A stretch of 64,000 nt of DNA. Origin: Burkholderia sp. SRS-W-2-2016 (lineage in GTDB: Bacteria > Pseudomonadota > Gammaproteobacteria > Burkholderiales > Burkholderiaceae). The stretch lies in assembly GCF_001931485.1 (NCBI RefSeq), contig NZ_MSDV01000006.1, positions 1-64,000 of the forward strand. Reading direction: 5' to 3'. Shown here one piece after another: positions 1-9,932 of this stretch; the first letter of the stretch is position 1; each line of letters begins with the position of its first letter. A model generated the notes under the pieces. The model was not told the DNA's origin and made no database searches. It worked only from the letters and a program-made list of their open reading frames with translations. The translations under genes and the position numbers were made by a program.

Positions 1-219
1 GTGTCGGTGGAGTCGGTCATCGGGCGCAAGGGGGCGGGGCGACGTCATTTAACAAATGCTGGTGGGTGTGAGTATCGCATCTATGACGGTCGCGCGAGGC
101 TCGCGGCGCCGCAAACGCGTCCATCGCCGCGATGATCGCGCGCTAAAATACGCGTTTTGTCATCACGGTTTCGCCCTCGCTTGCAGGGAGAACTCGATCA
201 CGCCGAGGGTTGCGAATCG
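1..219. other. Left-edge intergenic or gene tail
   Basis: No gene can be supported in this stretch. One frame stays open from base 1 for about 45 codons and could be the tail of a gene that begins outside the window, but the residues show no family signature. A TAAAAT hexamer at 144-149 could be the -10 of a promoter for the sulfotransferase, without a recognisable -35. Confidence 0.3.
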
Positions 220-1071
220 ATGCCGGCTCAATTTGTTGGTGTGACTGGCTTGCCGCGCGCAGGCTCGACGTTGTTGTGTCAATTGCTCGGGCAGCATCCC
301 GAGATCCACTGCGAAGGTCATAGTTCGCCGCTGTGCAATGCGGTGCAGGGGCTGCGCCGCATGATCAGCGACGACTCCTTCTTCCTGTCCCAGCTCGACC
401 ACTCGTTCGAGCGCGGTTATGCGCATCTCACTTCGGCCATGCAGGGCTTCGTGCGTGGCTGGTATCACGATTGCGACCGGCGCGTGGTGGTGGACAAGAA
501 TCGCGCGTGGCTGCAGAGCATCGAGATGCTGCTGCACATCGAGCCCGAAGCGCGTCTGATCGTGTGTTTGCGCGAGCTCGGGCAGATCTACGGTTCGATC
601 GAAGCGCAGCATCAGCGCACCATCCTGATCGATTTCCCCGACCATCTCGCCGATTTCGACCGCATGAGCCGGGCCGACATCCTGTTCGCGAAAGATAAGG
701 CGATCGGGGCGCCGCTGGGGGCGCTGCACGCGGTGCTGGATCTGCCCAAGGCCGTGCAGGAGCGGCTCTATTTCCTGCGTTTCGAGGATTTGATGGCGAA
801 GCCGGCCGCGTGCATGTCGCATCTGTTCGCGTGGCTCGGCCTTGCACCGCATGAGATCGAGCCCGACCAGCTGACGGCGCGCGCTCACGAAAGCGATAGC
901 CACTACCGGATGAAGTATCTGCACCGGCAGTCGGGGCGAATCGCCGCGCCTGCCGTGCATGCGATTCCGCCGCGCATCCAGCGGCAGATCGAGACCGCCT
1001 GCGCGTGGTATTACGAGATGTACTATCCGCACCTCGCCAGAACCATGCCGGCGAGCGCTGCGGCGAACTGA
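220..1071 (+). CDS. Sulfotransferase family protein
   Basis: Predicted cytosolic sulfotransferase of 283 residues that would transfer sulfate from PAPS to an unknown acceptor. The N-terminus carries the phosphosulfate-binding loop GLPRAGSTLL at residues 8-17, the hallmark of the family; a stretch near residue 120 (CLRELGQIYGS) sits where the 3'-phosphate-binding motif is expected but is not canonical. The ATG at 220 is chosen because it places the P-loop-like motif ten residues in, as in relatives; an upstream TTG at 157 would add 21 residues of no evident domain. No signal peptide or membrane segment. It is a lone gene converging on the two-partner secretion operon, so context gives no substrate. 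Confidence 0.8.
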   Translation: MPAQFVGVTGLPRAGSTLLCQLLGQHPEIHCEGHSSPLCNAVQGLRRMISDDSFFLSQLDHSFERGYAHLTSAMQGFVRGWYHDCDRRVVVDKNRAWLQSIEMLLHIEPEARLIVCLRELGQIYGSIEAQHQRTILIDFPDHLADFDRMSRADILFAKDKAIGAPLGALHAVLDLPKAVQERLYFLRFEDLMAKPAACMSHLFAWLGLAPHEIEPDQLTARAHESDSHYRMKYLHRQSGRIAAPAVHAIPPRIQRQIETACAWYYEMYYPHLARTMPASAAAN

Positions 1072-1117
1072 GCCGGCGCGCCCGTTTTTCCGACGTCTGT
1101 GCCGATTCGAGGCGGAT

Positions 1118-1153
1118 CCGCTACGCACGCGCCCGCAGGCGCGTGCGTAGCGG
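1118..1153. terminator. 16-bp perfect hairpin between convergent genes
   Basis: Two perfect 16-nt arms (1118-1133 and 1138-1153) surround a CGCA tetraloop. It lies between the stop of the sulfotransferase and the stop of tpsB, where a bidirectional terminator would be expected. There is no T-run on either side, so it is not a canonical intrinsic terminator; it may block transcription from both sides or protect mRNA 3' ends. Confidence 0.5.
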
Positions 1154-1187
1154 CATCAGGTCCGGGCCGTGACCCGGACGTCGCTCG

Positions 1188-2885
1188 TCAGAACGCCTTG
1201 GCCAGTTGCAGCCACGCGCGCACCGACGCCGTATTGCCGGCCACTTCCGGCCGGCCGCCGAGCGGTGTCGCTACCGACGCGCTCGCGGTGGTCCGATACG
1301 GCCCCGCCCAGTTCAGCCCGACGCCCACGCCGCCCAGATTCGCGATATTCGAGCCCGCTTCGAACGAATTGCGATTGATCTTCACGTGCGCCGCATCGAC
1401 GAAGGCGATCGCCTGCCACTGTCCGAACCACGCATGCGCCATCGTGTGACGCAATTCCATCGTGAAGGTCGCACCGCTGTCGCCGGCGACGGCGTTGACA
1501 TCGTACGCGCGCACCGACGTCGGGCCGCCCGCGATCAGTTGCTGTGACGAATCGAGGTTGCCCGACGCGAATTGCCCCGACAACGACACGAACAGCTGAT
1601 TGCCGCCGCCGAAATCCTGCAGCCGCATCGCGCTCAGACTCAGCTTCGAGAAGCCGCCCTGGGTGTCGCGCCCGAGAGCATCGAGGGTTTGCGCGGCATC
1701 GTTGGTAAAGCTGGTGTGTCCGTACGTCCAGCTCGCGCTCCAACTGCTCGCCGCACCGGCCAGCAGACCATCGCGCACGTCGCCCGTCAGCGTCGCCGTG
1801 ACGTTGTCGAGATGGCGGTCCGTCGCGGTGGCGTTGGCGTCGATGCTGTCGTTGAGCGTGAAGTGGTCGTACTGCAGGTGCGCGTACAGGTTGACGGTCC
1901 TGCTGCGAAGCAGCGGCTGCTTGACCCATGCGCTGACGACCTGCGCGGTGCCGTGTGCGCCCAGCGGCGACAGCGTGCCGGCGAGGCGATAGTCGAGCGC
2001 CGAGAACGCCGCGCCGGCGCGGGTGCCGGCGCCGCTGAGCAACGCGTCGTAGGCCACGCGGCCGTAGTTCATGTCGGCGCCGCTCGTCACGCCCGAGACG
2101 TTGAACTCGTCGCCCTGATGCAGCGGGTTGAACACGCTGACCGTTGCCGACAGTCTCGGACGACCGCTATAGCGCTCCCCCCAGTTGTCAGCCGATACGC
2201 CGCCGGCGACCATCGGCGCGGAACTCGCGACCACCTGCAGGTCGGACGTGCCGACCTGCGCGCCGGGCTTGAGCGTCGCGTTGATCCGCACGCCCGGGAT
2301 GTCGGAAAGCAGCAGCAGGCTGCGATCCATCGCTGCTTCGGTCACGACGGCGCCGCTTTGCAGCCCGCCGAGCGTCGCTTGCAGCAGACCGTCGCGCACG
2401 CGGCTCTGGTTGTCGAGACCGATCTTGCCAAAGCGCGCCTCGATGACTTCGATGCGCACCTGGCCGCCTTGCATGGTCTGCGCCGGGACGATCGCGCGGG
2501 CGAGCGGATAGCCGTGCGCGTGGTAGTAGTCGGTGATCCGCAACGCGAGGTCGCCGAGATCGGCGAGGGTCAGCTGCTTGCCTTCGGAATCGGCTACGAG
2601 CGCGTGCAGCGTCGCCGTATCGATATGGGTATTGCCGGTGATGTCGATGCGCTCGACGCTGAACGCGATCGTCGACGGCAACGGCGCGCTCGGCGGCTGG
2701 ACCACGTTCAGGCCCGTGCTGTTCGGGCTCGGGGTGAGCGGCAGGACCGGCTGGGTCTGCTGCAGCAGCGTGCCGGCGTTCGGGATGACCGGGTCGGCGG
2801 CATGCGCGGCTGCGCAGGGCAAAACGCCCAACAGGGCGAGAAAAAGCGGCCGTTTCGCAAAGCGGCCGTAAGTGGAACGGTTCAT
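1188..2885 (-). CDS. TpsB-type outer-membrane transporter (ShlB/FhaC/HecB family)
   Basis: Outer-membrane beta-barrel that exports the TpsA partner encoded just upstream. The 565-residue product begins with a clear signal peptide ending in AAAHAADP, then a proline-rich linker, a POTRA region at about residues 75-150 (FSVERIDITGNTHID) and a long C-terminal part rich in alternating residues ending in KAF, a phenylalanine typical of outer-membrane barrels. The length fits FhaC/ShlB proteins. It starts 15 nt after the tpsA stop, so the two are one transcript. Specificity for this TpsA is inferred from adjacency. Confidence 0.9.
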   Translation of the reverse strand: MNRSTYGRFAKRPLFLALLGVLPCAAAHAADPVIPNAGTLLQQTQPVLPLTPSPNSTGLNVVQPPSAPLPSTIAFSVERIDITGNTHIDTATLHALVADSEGKQLTLADLGDLALRITDYYHAHGYPLARAIVPAQTMQGGQVRIEVIEARFGKIGLDNQSRVRDGLLQATLGGLQSGAVVTEAAMDRSLLLLSDIPGVRINATLKPGAQVGTSDLQVVASSAPMVAGGVSADNWGERYSGRPRLSATVSVFNPLHQGDEFNVSGVTSGADMNYGRVAYDALLSGAGTRAGAAFSALDYRLAGTLSPLGAHGTAQVVSAWVKQPLLRSRTVNLYAHLQYDHFTLNDSIDANATATDRHLDNVTATLTGDVRDGLLAGAASSWSASWTYGHTSFTNDAAQTLDALGRDTQGGFSKLSLSAMRLQDFGGGNQLFVSLSGQFASGNLDSSQQLIAGGPTSVRAYDVNAVAGDSGATFTMELRHTMAHAWFGQWQAIAFVDAAHVKINRNSFEAGSNIANLGGVGVGLNWAGPYRTTASASVATPLGGRPEVAGNTASVRAWLQLAKAF

Positions 2886-2900
2886 GGATATTTCGATGGA

Positions 2901-5900
2901 TTAGTTCTGGCCAACCAGCGTGCCCGCAGGCAGGTTCACGCCCTTGTTCTCGATCCGCAAAGTGCCCGTGCCGCCGATATTCATCGTGACGGCCGGCACC
3001 GGAGCCGACGGGGCCGGCTGATCGCCCGGCTGCGCCGGAGCGGGCGCACCCGGTTGCGAGTTGGGCGGCACGGCCCCGTTCGTGATCGTCGACGACGGGT
3101 TCAGCGACGGCGAAGTTCCGCCGAGGACTGGGATACCCGTTTGCGCGCTCGACAGAACATCGGGGAGCGAATTCAACGGCGCCGCGGCAAGCGTCAGCGC
3201 GGTGGCGTTGCCGGGTGCCTCGGCGAACACATAGTTCGCTGCCGTGAGGCCGCCGCCGTCGATTGCATACGTGCCCGCCGCCGACGACCGGGTCGCGGTG
3301 GTGGTCCACGCGAGGTTGCCCGAGGTCGCGCTGGCCTGGGTTTCGTCGCCGACGAAACCGCTCAGCGTGCCGGTCAGCGTCGGCGCCGGCTGACCCGCGG
3401 TGCCGGCTGCCGCGGCGGCCGTGTAGGTCAGCGTGGCGGGGGTGATGCTGGCGGTGAGGTCGGTGGGTTGCGCGACCACGTAGTTGTTCGCGTCGGCGCC
3501 GCTCAACGCGTCCGATGCGCTCACGCTGATGCCCGTGCCCACGTTCTTCGATGCGAACGTGCCGGATTGCGTCAGCGTCACGGAATCGGAGCCGATCACG
3601 CCCGAGAGCGTGCCGCCCGTCAGCGTGGCCGTGGTCGTGCCGTCATACACCTTGTTGCTTGCGTTCGTGCCGCTCACCGTGAGTGTTGCCGGCGTGATGT
3701 TGGCACTCAGTTCCGTCGGCTGTTCGATCACGTAGTTGCCCGCGCCCGAGCCGCCCAGCGAATCCGTTGCAGTCACGCTAATGCCCGTGCCAACGTTCTT
3801 CGAAGCGAACGTACCTGACTGAGTGAGCGTCACGGAGTCCGAGCCGATCACGCCTGAGAGCGTGCCGCCGGACAGCGTGGCCGTGGTCGTGCCGTCATAC
3901 ACCTTGTTGCTTGCGCTCGTGCCGCTTACCGTGAGTGTTGCCGGCGTGATGTTGGCGCTCAGTTCCGTCGGTTGCGAGAGAACGTAGTTACCCGCTCCCG
4001 AACCGCCCAGCGAATCCGCTGCGGTCACGCTGATACCTGTGCCCACGTTCTTCGATGCGAACGTGCCCGACTGCGTCAACGTCACGGAATCCGAACCGAT
4101 CACGCCGGTGAGCGTGCCGCCGGACAGTGCAGCGGTGGTCGTGCCGTCATACACCTTGTTGCCAGCGCTCGTGCCGTTCACCGTGAGTGTTGCCGGGGTG
4201 ATGTTGGCGCTGAGTTCCGTCGGCTGCTCGATCACGTAGTTGCCCGCGCCCGAACCACCCAGCGAATCCGTTGCGGTCACGCTGATGCCCGTGCCGACAT
4301 TCTTCGATGCGAACGTACCCGATTGCGTCAGCGTCACGGAGTCCGAACCGATCACGCCGGTGAGCGTGCCGCCAGACAGCGCGGCCGTGGTCGTGCCGTC
4401 GTAGACCTTGTTGCTGACGCTCGTGCCACTTACCGTCAGCGTAGCGGGGGTGATGTTGGCGCTCAGTTCCGTCGGCTGCGAGAGAACGTAGTTGCCCGCG
4501 CCGGAGCCGCCCAGCGAGTCCGTTGCGGTCACGCTGATACCTGTGCCGACGTTCTTCGATGCGAACGTGCCCGACTGCGTCAATGTCACGGAATCCGAAC
4601 CGATCACACCGGTGAGCGTGCCGCCGGAAAGCGTGGCCGTTCTGGTGCCGTCATACACCTTGTTGGTTGCGCTCGTGCCGCTCACCGTGAGCGTTGCTGG
4701 CGTGATGTTGGCGCTCAGTTGTGTCGGTTGCGAGAGAACGTAGTTACCCGAGCCCGAACCGCCCAGCGAGTCCGTTGCGGTCACGCTAATGCCCGTGCCC
4801 ACGTTCTTCGATGCGAACGCACCCGACTGCGTCAATGTCACGGAATCCGAACCGATCACGCCAGTGAGCGTGCCGCCGGAAAGCGCAGCCGTGGTCGTGC
4901 CGTCGTAGACCTTGTTGCTGACGCTCGTGCCACTTACTGTCAGCGTAGCGGGGGTGATGTTGGCGCTCAGTTCCGTCGGCTGTTCGATCACATAGTTGCC
5001 CGCGCCGGAGCCGCTCAGCGAATCCGTTGCGGTCACGCTAATGCCCGTGCCAACGTTCTTGGATGCGAACGTGCCCGACTGCGTCAGCGTCACCGAGTCC
5101 GAACCGATCACACCCGAGAGCGTGCCGCCAGTCAGCGCGGCGGTCGTGGTGCCGTCGTAGACCTTGTTGCTAGCGCTCGTGCCGCTTACCGTCAGCGTGG
5201 CGGGCGTGATGTTGGCGCTCAGTTCCGTCGGTTGCGAGAGCACATAGTTACCCGCGCCCGAACCGCCCAGCGAATCCGTTGCAGTCACGCTGATACCCGC
5301 GCCCACGTTCTTCGAAGCGAACGTACCCGACTGCGTCAACGTCACGGAATCCGAACCGATCACGCCGGTGAGCGTGCCGCCGGACAGCGCGGCCGTGGTC
5401 GTGCCGTCATACACCTTGTTGCTTGCGCTCGTGCCCGTGACTGTCAGCGTAGCTGGAGTGATGTTGGCGCTCAGTTCCGTCGGCTGGGAGAGCACATAGT
5501 TACCCGCGCCCGAACCGCCCAGCGAATCCGCTGCGGTAACGCTAATGCCCGTGCCCACGTTCTTCGAAGCGAACGTACCCGACTGCGTCAGCGTCACGGA
5601 GTCCGAGCCGATCACGCCTGAGAGCGTGCCGCCGGACAGCGCGGCCGTGGTCGTGCCGTCGTAGACCTTGTTGCTGACGCTCGTGCCGCTTACCGTCAGC
5701 GTAGCTGGAGTGATGTTGGCGCTGAGTTCTGTCGGCTGGGAGAGCACATAGTTACCCGCGCCGGAGCCGCCCAGCGAATCCGTTGCGGTCACGCTAATGC
5801 CCGCGCCGACGTTCTTCGATGCGAAGGTGCCCGACTGCGTCAGCGTCACGGAATCCGAGCCGATCACGCCGGTGAGCGTGCCGCCCGTCAGCGTGGCGGT

Positions 5901-8900
5901 CGTGGTGCCGTCGTAGACCTTGTTGCTTGCGCTCGTGCCCGTTACGGTCAGCGTAGCGGGGGTAATGTCGGCGCTGAGTTCAGTCGGTTGCGAGAGAACG
6001 TAGTTGCCCGCGCCGGAGCCGCCCAGCGAATCCGTTGCAGTCACGCTGATGCCCGCGCCCACGTTCTTCGATGCGAACGTGCCCGACTGCGTCAACGTCA
6101 CGGAATCCGAACCGATCACACCGGTGAGCGTGCCGCCGGACAGCGTGGCGGTCGCGGTGCCGTCATACACCTTGTTGCTTGCGCTCGTGCCGCTTACCGT
6201 GAGTGTTGCCGGCGTGATGTTGGCGCTGAGTTCCGTCGGCTGGGAGAGCACGTAGTTGCCCGCGCCCGAGCCGCCCAGCGAATCCGCTGCGGTCACGCTA
6301 ATGCCCGTGCCGACGTTCTTGGATGCAAACGTGCCCGACTGCGTCAACGTCACGGCATCCGAACCGATCACGCCAGTGAGCGTGCCGCCGGACAGTGCAG
6401 CTGTGGTCGTGCCGTCATACACCTTGTTGTTGACGCTCGTGCCGCTCACCGTGAGTGTTGCCGGCGTGATGTTGGCACTCAGTTCCGTCGGTTGTTCGAT
6501 CACGTAGTTGCCCGCGCCCGAGCCGCCCAGCGAATCCGTTGCGGTCACGCTGATGCCCGTGCCGACATTCTTCGAGGCGAACGTGCCCGACTGCGTCAGC
6601 GTCACGGAATCCGAACCGATCACGCCGGTGAGCGTGCCGCCGGACAGTGCAGCGGTGGTCGTGCCGTCATACACCTTGTTGCTAGCACTCGTGCCGCTTA
6701 CCGTCAGCGTAGCGGGGGTGATGTTGGCGCTCAGTTCCGTCGGCTGGGAGAGCACATAGTTACCCGCACCCGAACCGCCCAGCGAATCCGTTGCAGTCAC
6801 GCTAATGCCCGTGCCGACATTCTTCGAAGCGAACGTACCCGACTGCGTCAACGTCACGGAATCCGAACCGATCACGCCAGTGAGCGTGCCGCCGGACAGC
6901 GCGGCCGTGGTCGTGCCGTCATACACCTTGTTGCTGACGCTCGTGCCGCTCACCGTAAGAGTCGCCGGCGTGATGTTCGCGCTCAACTCCGTCGGCTGAG
7001 CGATCACATAGTTACCCGCGCCCAAGCCGCCCAGCGAATCCGTTGCCGTCACGCTAATGCCCGTGCCGACGTTCTTCGATGCAAACGTACCCGACTGCGT
7101 GAGCGTCACCGTGCTCGCGTCCGTACCGACCAGTCCCGACAGCGTGCCGCCCGTCAGCGTGGCCGTGGTCGTGCCGTCGTAGACCTTGTCGCTTGCGCTC
7201 GTGCCGGTCACGGTCAACGTCTTCGGATCGACCGTCAGCGTCCCGTTCTGATAGACGATGACGTAGCCTTGCTGGTTCGAGTACAGACCGCCGGCCGAGA
7301 TCGTGTAGCCCGCGGCATTGACGTCCGTCGCGCCCTGCGACGTGCCGCCGTAGCTGAGCGTGCCGAACACATTGCCGCTCGCGGAGGCCGAATACGTGAC
7401 GCCGTTGCCGCCCGAAAACGCGGTGCCGTCGTAGGTTTTGGCCGCGTCGTTCGCGGTCACCGTCAACGTACTCATGAACGAGCGCAGCAACGGATAGGTG
7501 TAGCCCTCGTACATCACCCACGTATTGGCGAAATCCCAGCCCGCCGCGGTGAAAGTCGACTGGGTCTGCATCTGCTGCGTGGTCAGGCCGGTCCCGCCCG
7601 CCGACGTGGACTGCCCCGACGTGGTGACGTCCCAGAAGCTGTTGGTGACCGGTCCGCCGCTGGAGCCGATCAGGCCGCCTGCCGACCCGCCCGTGCTGCT
7701 GCTGACCGCGCCCGTCGAATAACTATCGCTGACCGTCCCATAGCTGGAGCCGATCAGGCCGCCAGCATATCCTCCGTACACGTTGGTGCCGTTGAGGCTG
7801 ACGCTTCCGGTCGCATAGCTGTTGCTGACCGAGCCTCCGGCGTTGTAGCCCACCAGGCCGCCGGCCGACTGCTGATAGCCGTAAGAGTCGTTGGCACTCA
7901 CATTGACGGCCACATTTCCGGTCGCATAGCTATTGCTGATGACGCCTGCGTTATAGCCCACCAGACCACCGCCCAACTTCCAATAGCCGTAGCCGTAATT
8001 GTTGGCAGCCGAATTGGTCGTTACGGAGGCCGTCGAATAGCTGTTTCTGATGGTGCCTAAATTGACGCCCACCAGGCCGCCGACGATGCCTTCCACCGTT
8101 GACACCGAGCCGGTCGTATAGCTGTTGACGATCGAGCCGTAATTGAAGCCGACCAGAGCCCCGACATAGCCGAAGCCGTAGCCGTAGCCCATATTGGTGC
8201 CGGTGGAAACGTTGGCGTTGACCAGCCCCACATTGCGGATCACTCCGCCTTGCCCCAGTGCGCTGAAGAGCCCTCCGTAACCGAAATAGCCACTGGAGTT
8301 AATGGTCAGTCCCTTGACCGCATGCCCCAAACCGTCGAACGTGCCGGAAAACTGCCCGCCGTTGCCGATCGGCGTGAAGCCGGCGCCGCTATTCCAACCC
8401 GACGTGGCGGTCGCGTCGATATCGCTGCCGAGCGCGTAGTTGCCCGAAAGATTCCCGTTGATGCCCTGCAAGTCCGTGCCGGTCGTGCTGCCCTGGCTAC
8501 CGAGACTCGTAATCACCCTGAAGACCGTCGGCGTGCCGTTGCTGCCGAGCTGGGTAATGAAGTTGTTGCCAGCCTGCAGATTGATCGATGCGTGGGCGCC
8601 GATGTTGTAGGTCGCGGTATTGCCCGCATTGAGGTGCGCCATCCCGTACTGCAGCGATACCTTGCCGTCGGCATTCGTCGCGGTGATGCTCTGGTTGACG
8701 TTGATGTTGTTCTGCGCGGTCAGCGTCAGCGTCGTCGGCGAGTTCCAGCTCACCGTGTCGTTGATGTTGATGTCGCCGCTGCCGGTGCTTGCGCCCGAGG
8801 TGCTCATCAATTGCACGTTGCCGCTGCCGAGCGCCGAGCTGAGCGTCGCGCCCGTCATGTCGCCGCCGCTCGCGGCCACCGTGAAGTCGGTCGGATCGAT

Positions 8901-9932
8901 CAGCCACGAGCCCGCCAGTCCGTACGGCGCGCGCGTCGTGATGGTCGCGTCGGCCGCCACTTTGACCTTCGCCGCGCTGGTCTCGATCGAGCCGCCGTTG
9001 CCGCCGTTCGGGGCGCTCGCATCGAGCGTGCCGCCAACATTGACCGTGCCGTCCGCCATGCCGCCCAGCAGCGTGATCGTGCCGTCGTGATTCTCGACGG
9101 TGTGTGCTTCGATCACGCCGGTGTTGTTCACCACGCTTGCGAGCAGCGCGTCCTTCGCGCCGGCCGTCATCATGACGACGCCGCCGTCCGCCTGGATCAG
9201 GCCGCCGTTTGCCGCGAGGTTGTTCAGCGTGCTCTGGTCGACCTGCATGCTGAGCAGGCTATTGCCGCCGAAATTCAGCGTGACCGCACTGCCGGCGCCG
9301 AGCGCGACCGTGCCTAGCTTCGCGACGATCGTGCCTTGATTGCCGACGTGGTTGCCGAGCAGCGCCACGTAGCCGCCGGTGGCCGCCGTGATCGTGCCGT
9401 AGTTGATGACGCTGCCCGTGCCGTTGCCGCTGAAGGTCAGTTTGCCGCTGCTCAGGCTTGCGTCGCTGACGTCGAGCGTCGACGCGACGAGGCCGCCGAC
9501 GTTGACCTGCGCGCCCTTGCCGAACACGATCCCGTTCGGGTTGACGAGGAAGACCTGACCGTTGGCGTTCAGGGTGCCGAGAATCCGCGTGCCGCTCGTG
9601 TCGAAGATGCGATTGAGCGCAACCGATGAAGTCGACGGCTGCACGAACGTGACGGTCTCCCTGGGCGCGACGTTGAAGCTGTTCCAGTTCACCGACATGG
9701 TGGAGCTGGACTGCGTGATCGTGGTCGTCGAACCGCGGGTGCTGATGCTGCCGCTTCCCGAGACGACCTGGCCGCCGGTCGGCGCCGCCTGCGCCGCGGC
9801 CGCTGACACAGACAATGCCGCGACGACGAGTTTGTTGCGTGCCGAACCCTTGCTCCGCCCCCGTGCGACTTCCGATACTGCGATCCAGCTTTGATAAAGC
9901 TGGCTCCAGATCAGCCGATATGCGTGATTCAT
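2901..9932 (-). CDS. TpsA filamentous-hemagglutinin-like exoprotein with YDG repeats
   Basis: Large secreted adhesin-like protein of 2343 residues. Residues 1-50 form an extended signal peptide region (ESPR, MNHAYRLIWSQ) ending in AAAAQA. Residues about 51-290 are the TPS/haemagglutination-activity domain, with the NPNGI motif (FLVNPNGIVFGKGAQV). A region at about 490-780 carries GLUG-type repeats (GGLVGYN, SYATG). From about 910 to 2167 there are 15 tandem YDG repeats of 84 residues. An MBG-like module (LTYTAAAAAGTAGQPAP) and a proline-rich tail follow. There is no VENN motif or C-terminal toxin module, so contact-dependent inhibition is unlikely; adhesion or biofilm is the better guess. The next gene is its TpsB transporter. 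Confidence 0.92.
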   Translation of the reverse strand: MNHAYRLIWSQLYQSWIAVSEVARGRSKGSARNKLVVAALSVSAAAAQAAPTGGQVVSGSGSISTRGSTTTITQSSSTMSVNWNSFNVAPRETVTFVQPSTSSVALNRIFDTSGTRILGTLNANGQVFLVNPNGIVFGKGAQVNVGGLVASTLDVSDASLSSGKLTFSGNGTGSVINYGTITAATGGYVALLGNHVGNQGTIVAKLGTVALGAGSAVTLNFGGNSLLSMQVDQSTLNNLAANGGLIQADGGVVMMTAGAKDALLASVVNNTGVIEAHTVENHDGTITLLGGMADGTVNVGGTLDASAPNGGNGGSIETSAAKVKVAADATITTRAPYGLAGSWLIDPTDFTVAASGGDMTGATLSSALGSGNVQLMSTSGASTGSGDININDTVSWNSPTTLTLTAQNNINVNQSITATNADGKVSLQYGMAHLNAGNTATYNIGAHASINLQAGNNFITQLGSNGTPTVFRVITSLGSQGSTTGTDLQGINGNLSGNYALGSDIDATATSGWNSGAGFTPIGNGGQFSGTFDGLGHAVKGLTINSSGYFGYGGLFSALGQGGVIRNVGLVNANVSTGTNMGYGYGFGYVGALVGFNYGSIVNSYTTGSVSTVEGIVGGLVGVNLGTIRNSYSTASVTTNSAANNYGYGYWKLGGGLVGYNAGVISNSYATGNVAVNVSANDSYGYQQSAGGLVGYNAGGSVSNSYATGSVSLNGTNVYGGYAGGLIGSSYGTVSDSYSTGAVSSSTGGSAGGLIGSSGGPVTNSFWDVTTSGQSTSAGGTGLTTQQMQTQSTFTAAGWDFANTWVMYEGYTYPLLRSFMSTLTVTANDAAKTYDGTAFSGGNGVTYSASASGNVFGTLSYGGTSQGATDVNAAGYTISAGGLYSNQQGYVIVYQNGTLTVDPKTLTVTGTSASDKVYDGTTTATLTGGTLSGLVGTDASTVTLTQSGTFASKNVGTGISVTATDSLGGLGAGNYVIAQPTELSANITPATLTVSGTSVSNKVYDGTTTAALSGGTLTGVIGSDSVTLTQSGTFASKNVGTGISVTATDSLGGSGAGNYVLSQPTELSANITPATLTVSGTSASNKVYDGTTTAALSGGTLTGVIGSDSVTLTQSGTFASKNVGTGISVTATDSLGGSGAGNYVIEQPTELSANITPATLTVSGTSVNNKVYDGTTTAALSGGTLTGVIGSDAVTLTQSGTFASKNVGTGISVTAADSLGGSGAGNYVLSQPTELSANITPATLTVSGTSASNKVYDGTATATLSGGTLTGVIGSDSVTLTQSGTFASKNVGAGISVTATDSLGGSGAGNYVLSQPTELSADITPATLTVTGTSASNKVYDGTTTATLTGGTLTGVIGSDSVTLTQSGTFASKNVGAGISVTATDSLGGSGAGNYVLSQPTELSANITPATLTVSGTSVSNKVYDGTTTAALSGGTLSGVIGSDSVTLTQSGTFASKNVGTGISVTAADSLGGSGAGNYVLSQPTELSANITPATLTVTGTSASNKVYDGTTTAALSGGTLTGVIGSDSVTLTQSGTFASKNVGAGISVTATDSLGGSGAGNYVLSQPTELSANITPATLTVSGTSASNKVYDGTTTAALTGGTLSGVIGSDSVTLTQSGTFASKNVGTGISVTATDSLSGSGAGNYVIEQPTELSANITPATLTVSGTSVSNKVYDGTTTAALSGGTLTGVIGSDSVTLTQSGAFASKNVGTGISVTATDSLGGSGSGNYVLSQPTQLSANITPATLTVSGTSATNKVYDGTRTATLSGGTLTGVIGSDSVTLTQSGTFASKNVGTGISVTATDSLGGSGAGNYVLSQPTELSANITPATLTVSGTSVSNKVYDGTTTAALSGGTLTGVIGSDSVTLTQSGTFASKNVGTGISVTATDSLGGSGAGNYVIEQPTELSANITPATLTVNGTSAGNKVYDGTTTAALSGGTLTGVIGSDSVTLTQSGTFASKNVGTGISVTAADSLGGSGAGNYVLSQPTELSANITPATLTVSGTSASNKVYDGTTTATLSGGTLSGVIGSDSVTLTQSGTFASKNVGTGISVTATDSLGGSGAGNYVIEQPTELSANITPATLTVSGTNASNKVYDGTTTATLTGGTLSGVIGSDSVTLTQSGTFASKNVGTGISVSASDALSGADANNYVVAQPTDLTASITPATLTYTAAAAAGTAGQPAPTLTGTLSGFVGDETQASATSGNLAWTTTATRSSAAGTYAIDGGGLTAANYVFAEAPGNATALTLAAAPLNSLPDVLSSAQTGIPVLGGTSPSLNPSSTITNGAVPPNSQPGAPAPAQPGDQPAPSAPVPAVTMNIGGTGTLRIENKGVNLPAGTLVGQN
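3430..7205 (-). repeat. Array of 15 tandem 252-bp YDG-domain repeats inside tpsA
   Basis: Fifteen consecutive units, each 84 codons, contain KVYDGT, LTGVIGSDSVTLTQSG, FASKNVG and NITPATLTVSGT. The inner thirteen are nearly identical at DNA level; the first (SDKVYDGT, one residue longer) and the last (ADANNYVVAQPTDL) have diverged. Variant positions (YVLSQ or YVIEQ, VGTG or VGAG, ATDS or AADS) are shuffled between copies rather than following one lineage. Repeats of this length and identity are prone to unequal recombination and to assembly collapse. Confidence 0.95.

Noticed and set aside
1..135. Open frame from base 1 as the tail of an upstream gene
   Set aside because: About 45 codons without any recognisable motif; nothing confirms coding, so it is only mentioned as a possibility.
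1572..8060. Long open frames on the plus strand opposite tpsB and tpsA
   Set aside because: They are antisense shadows of GC-rich coding repeats: very arginine/alanine rich, no domain signature, and their repeat period copies the YDG array. The minus-strand genes have clear domains and signals.
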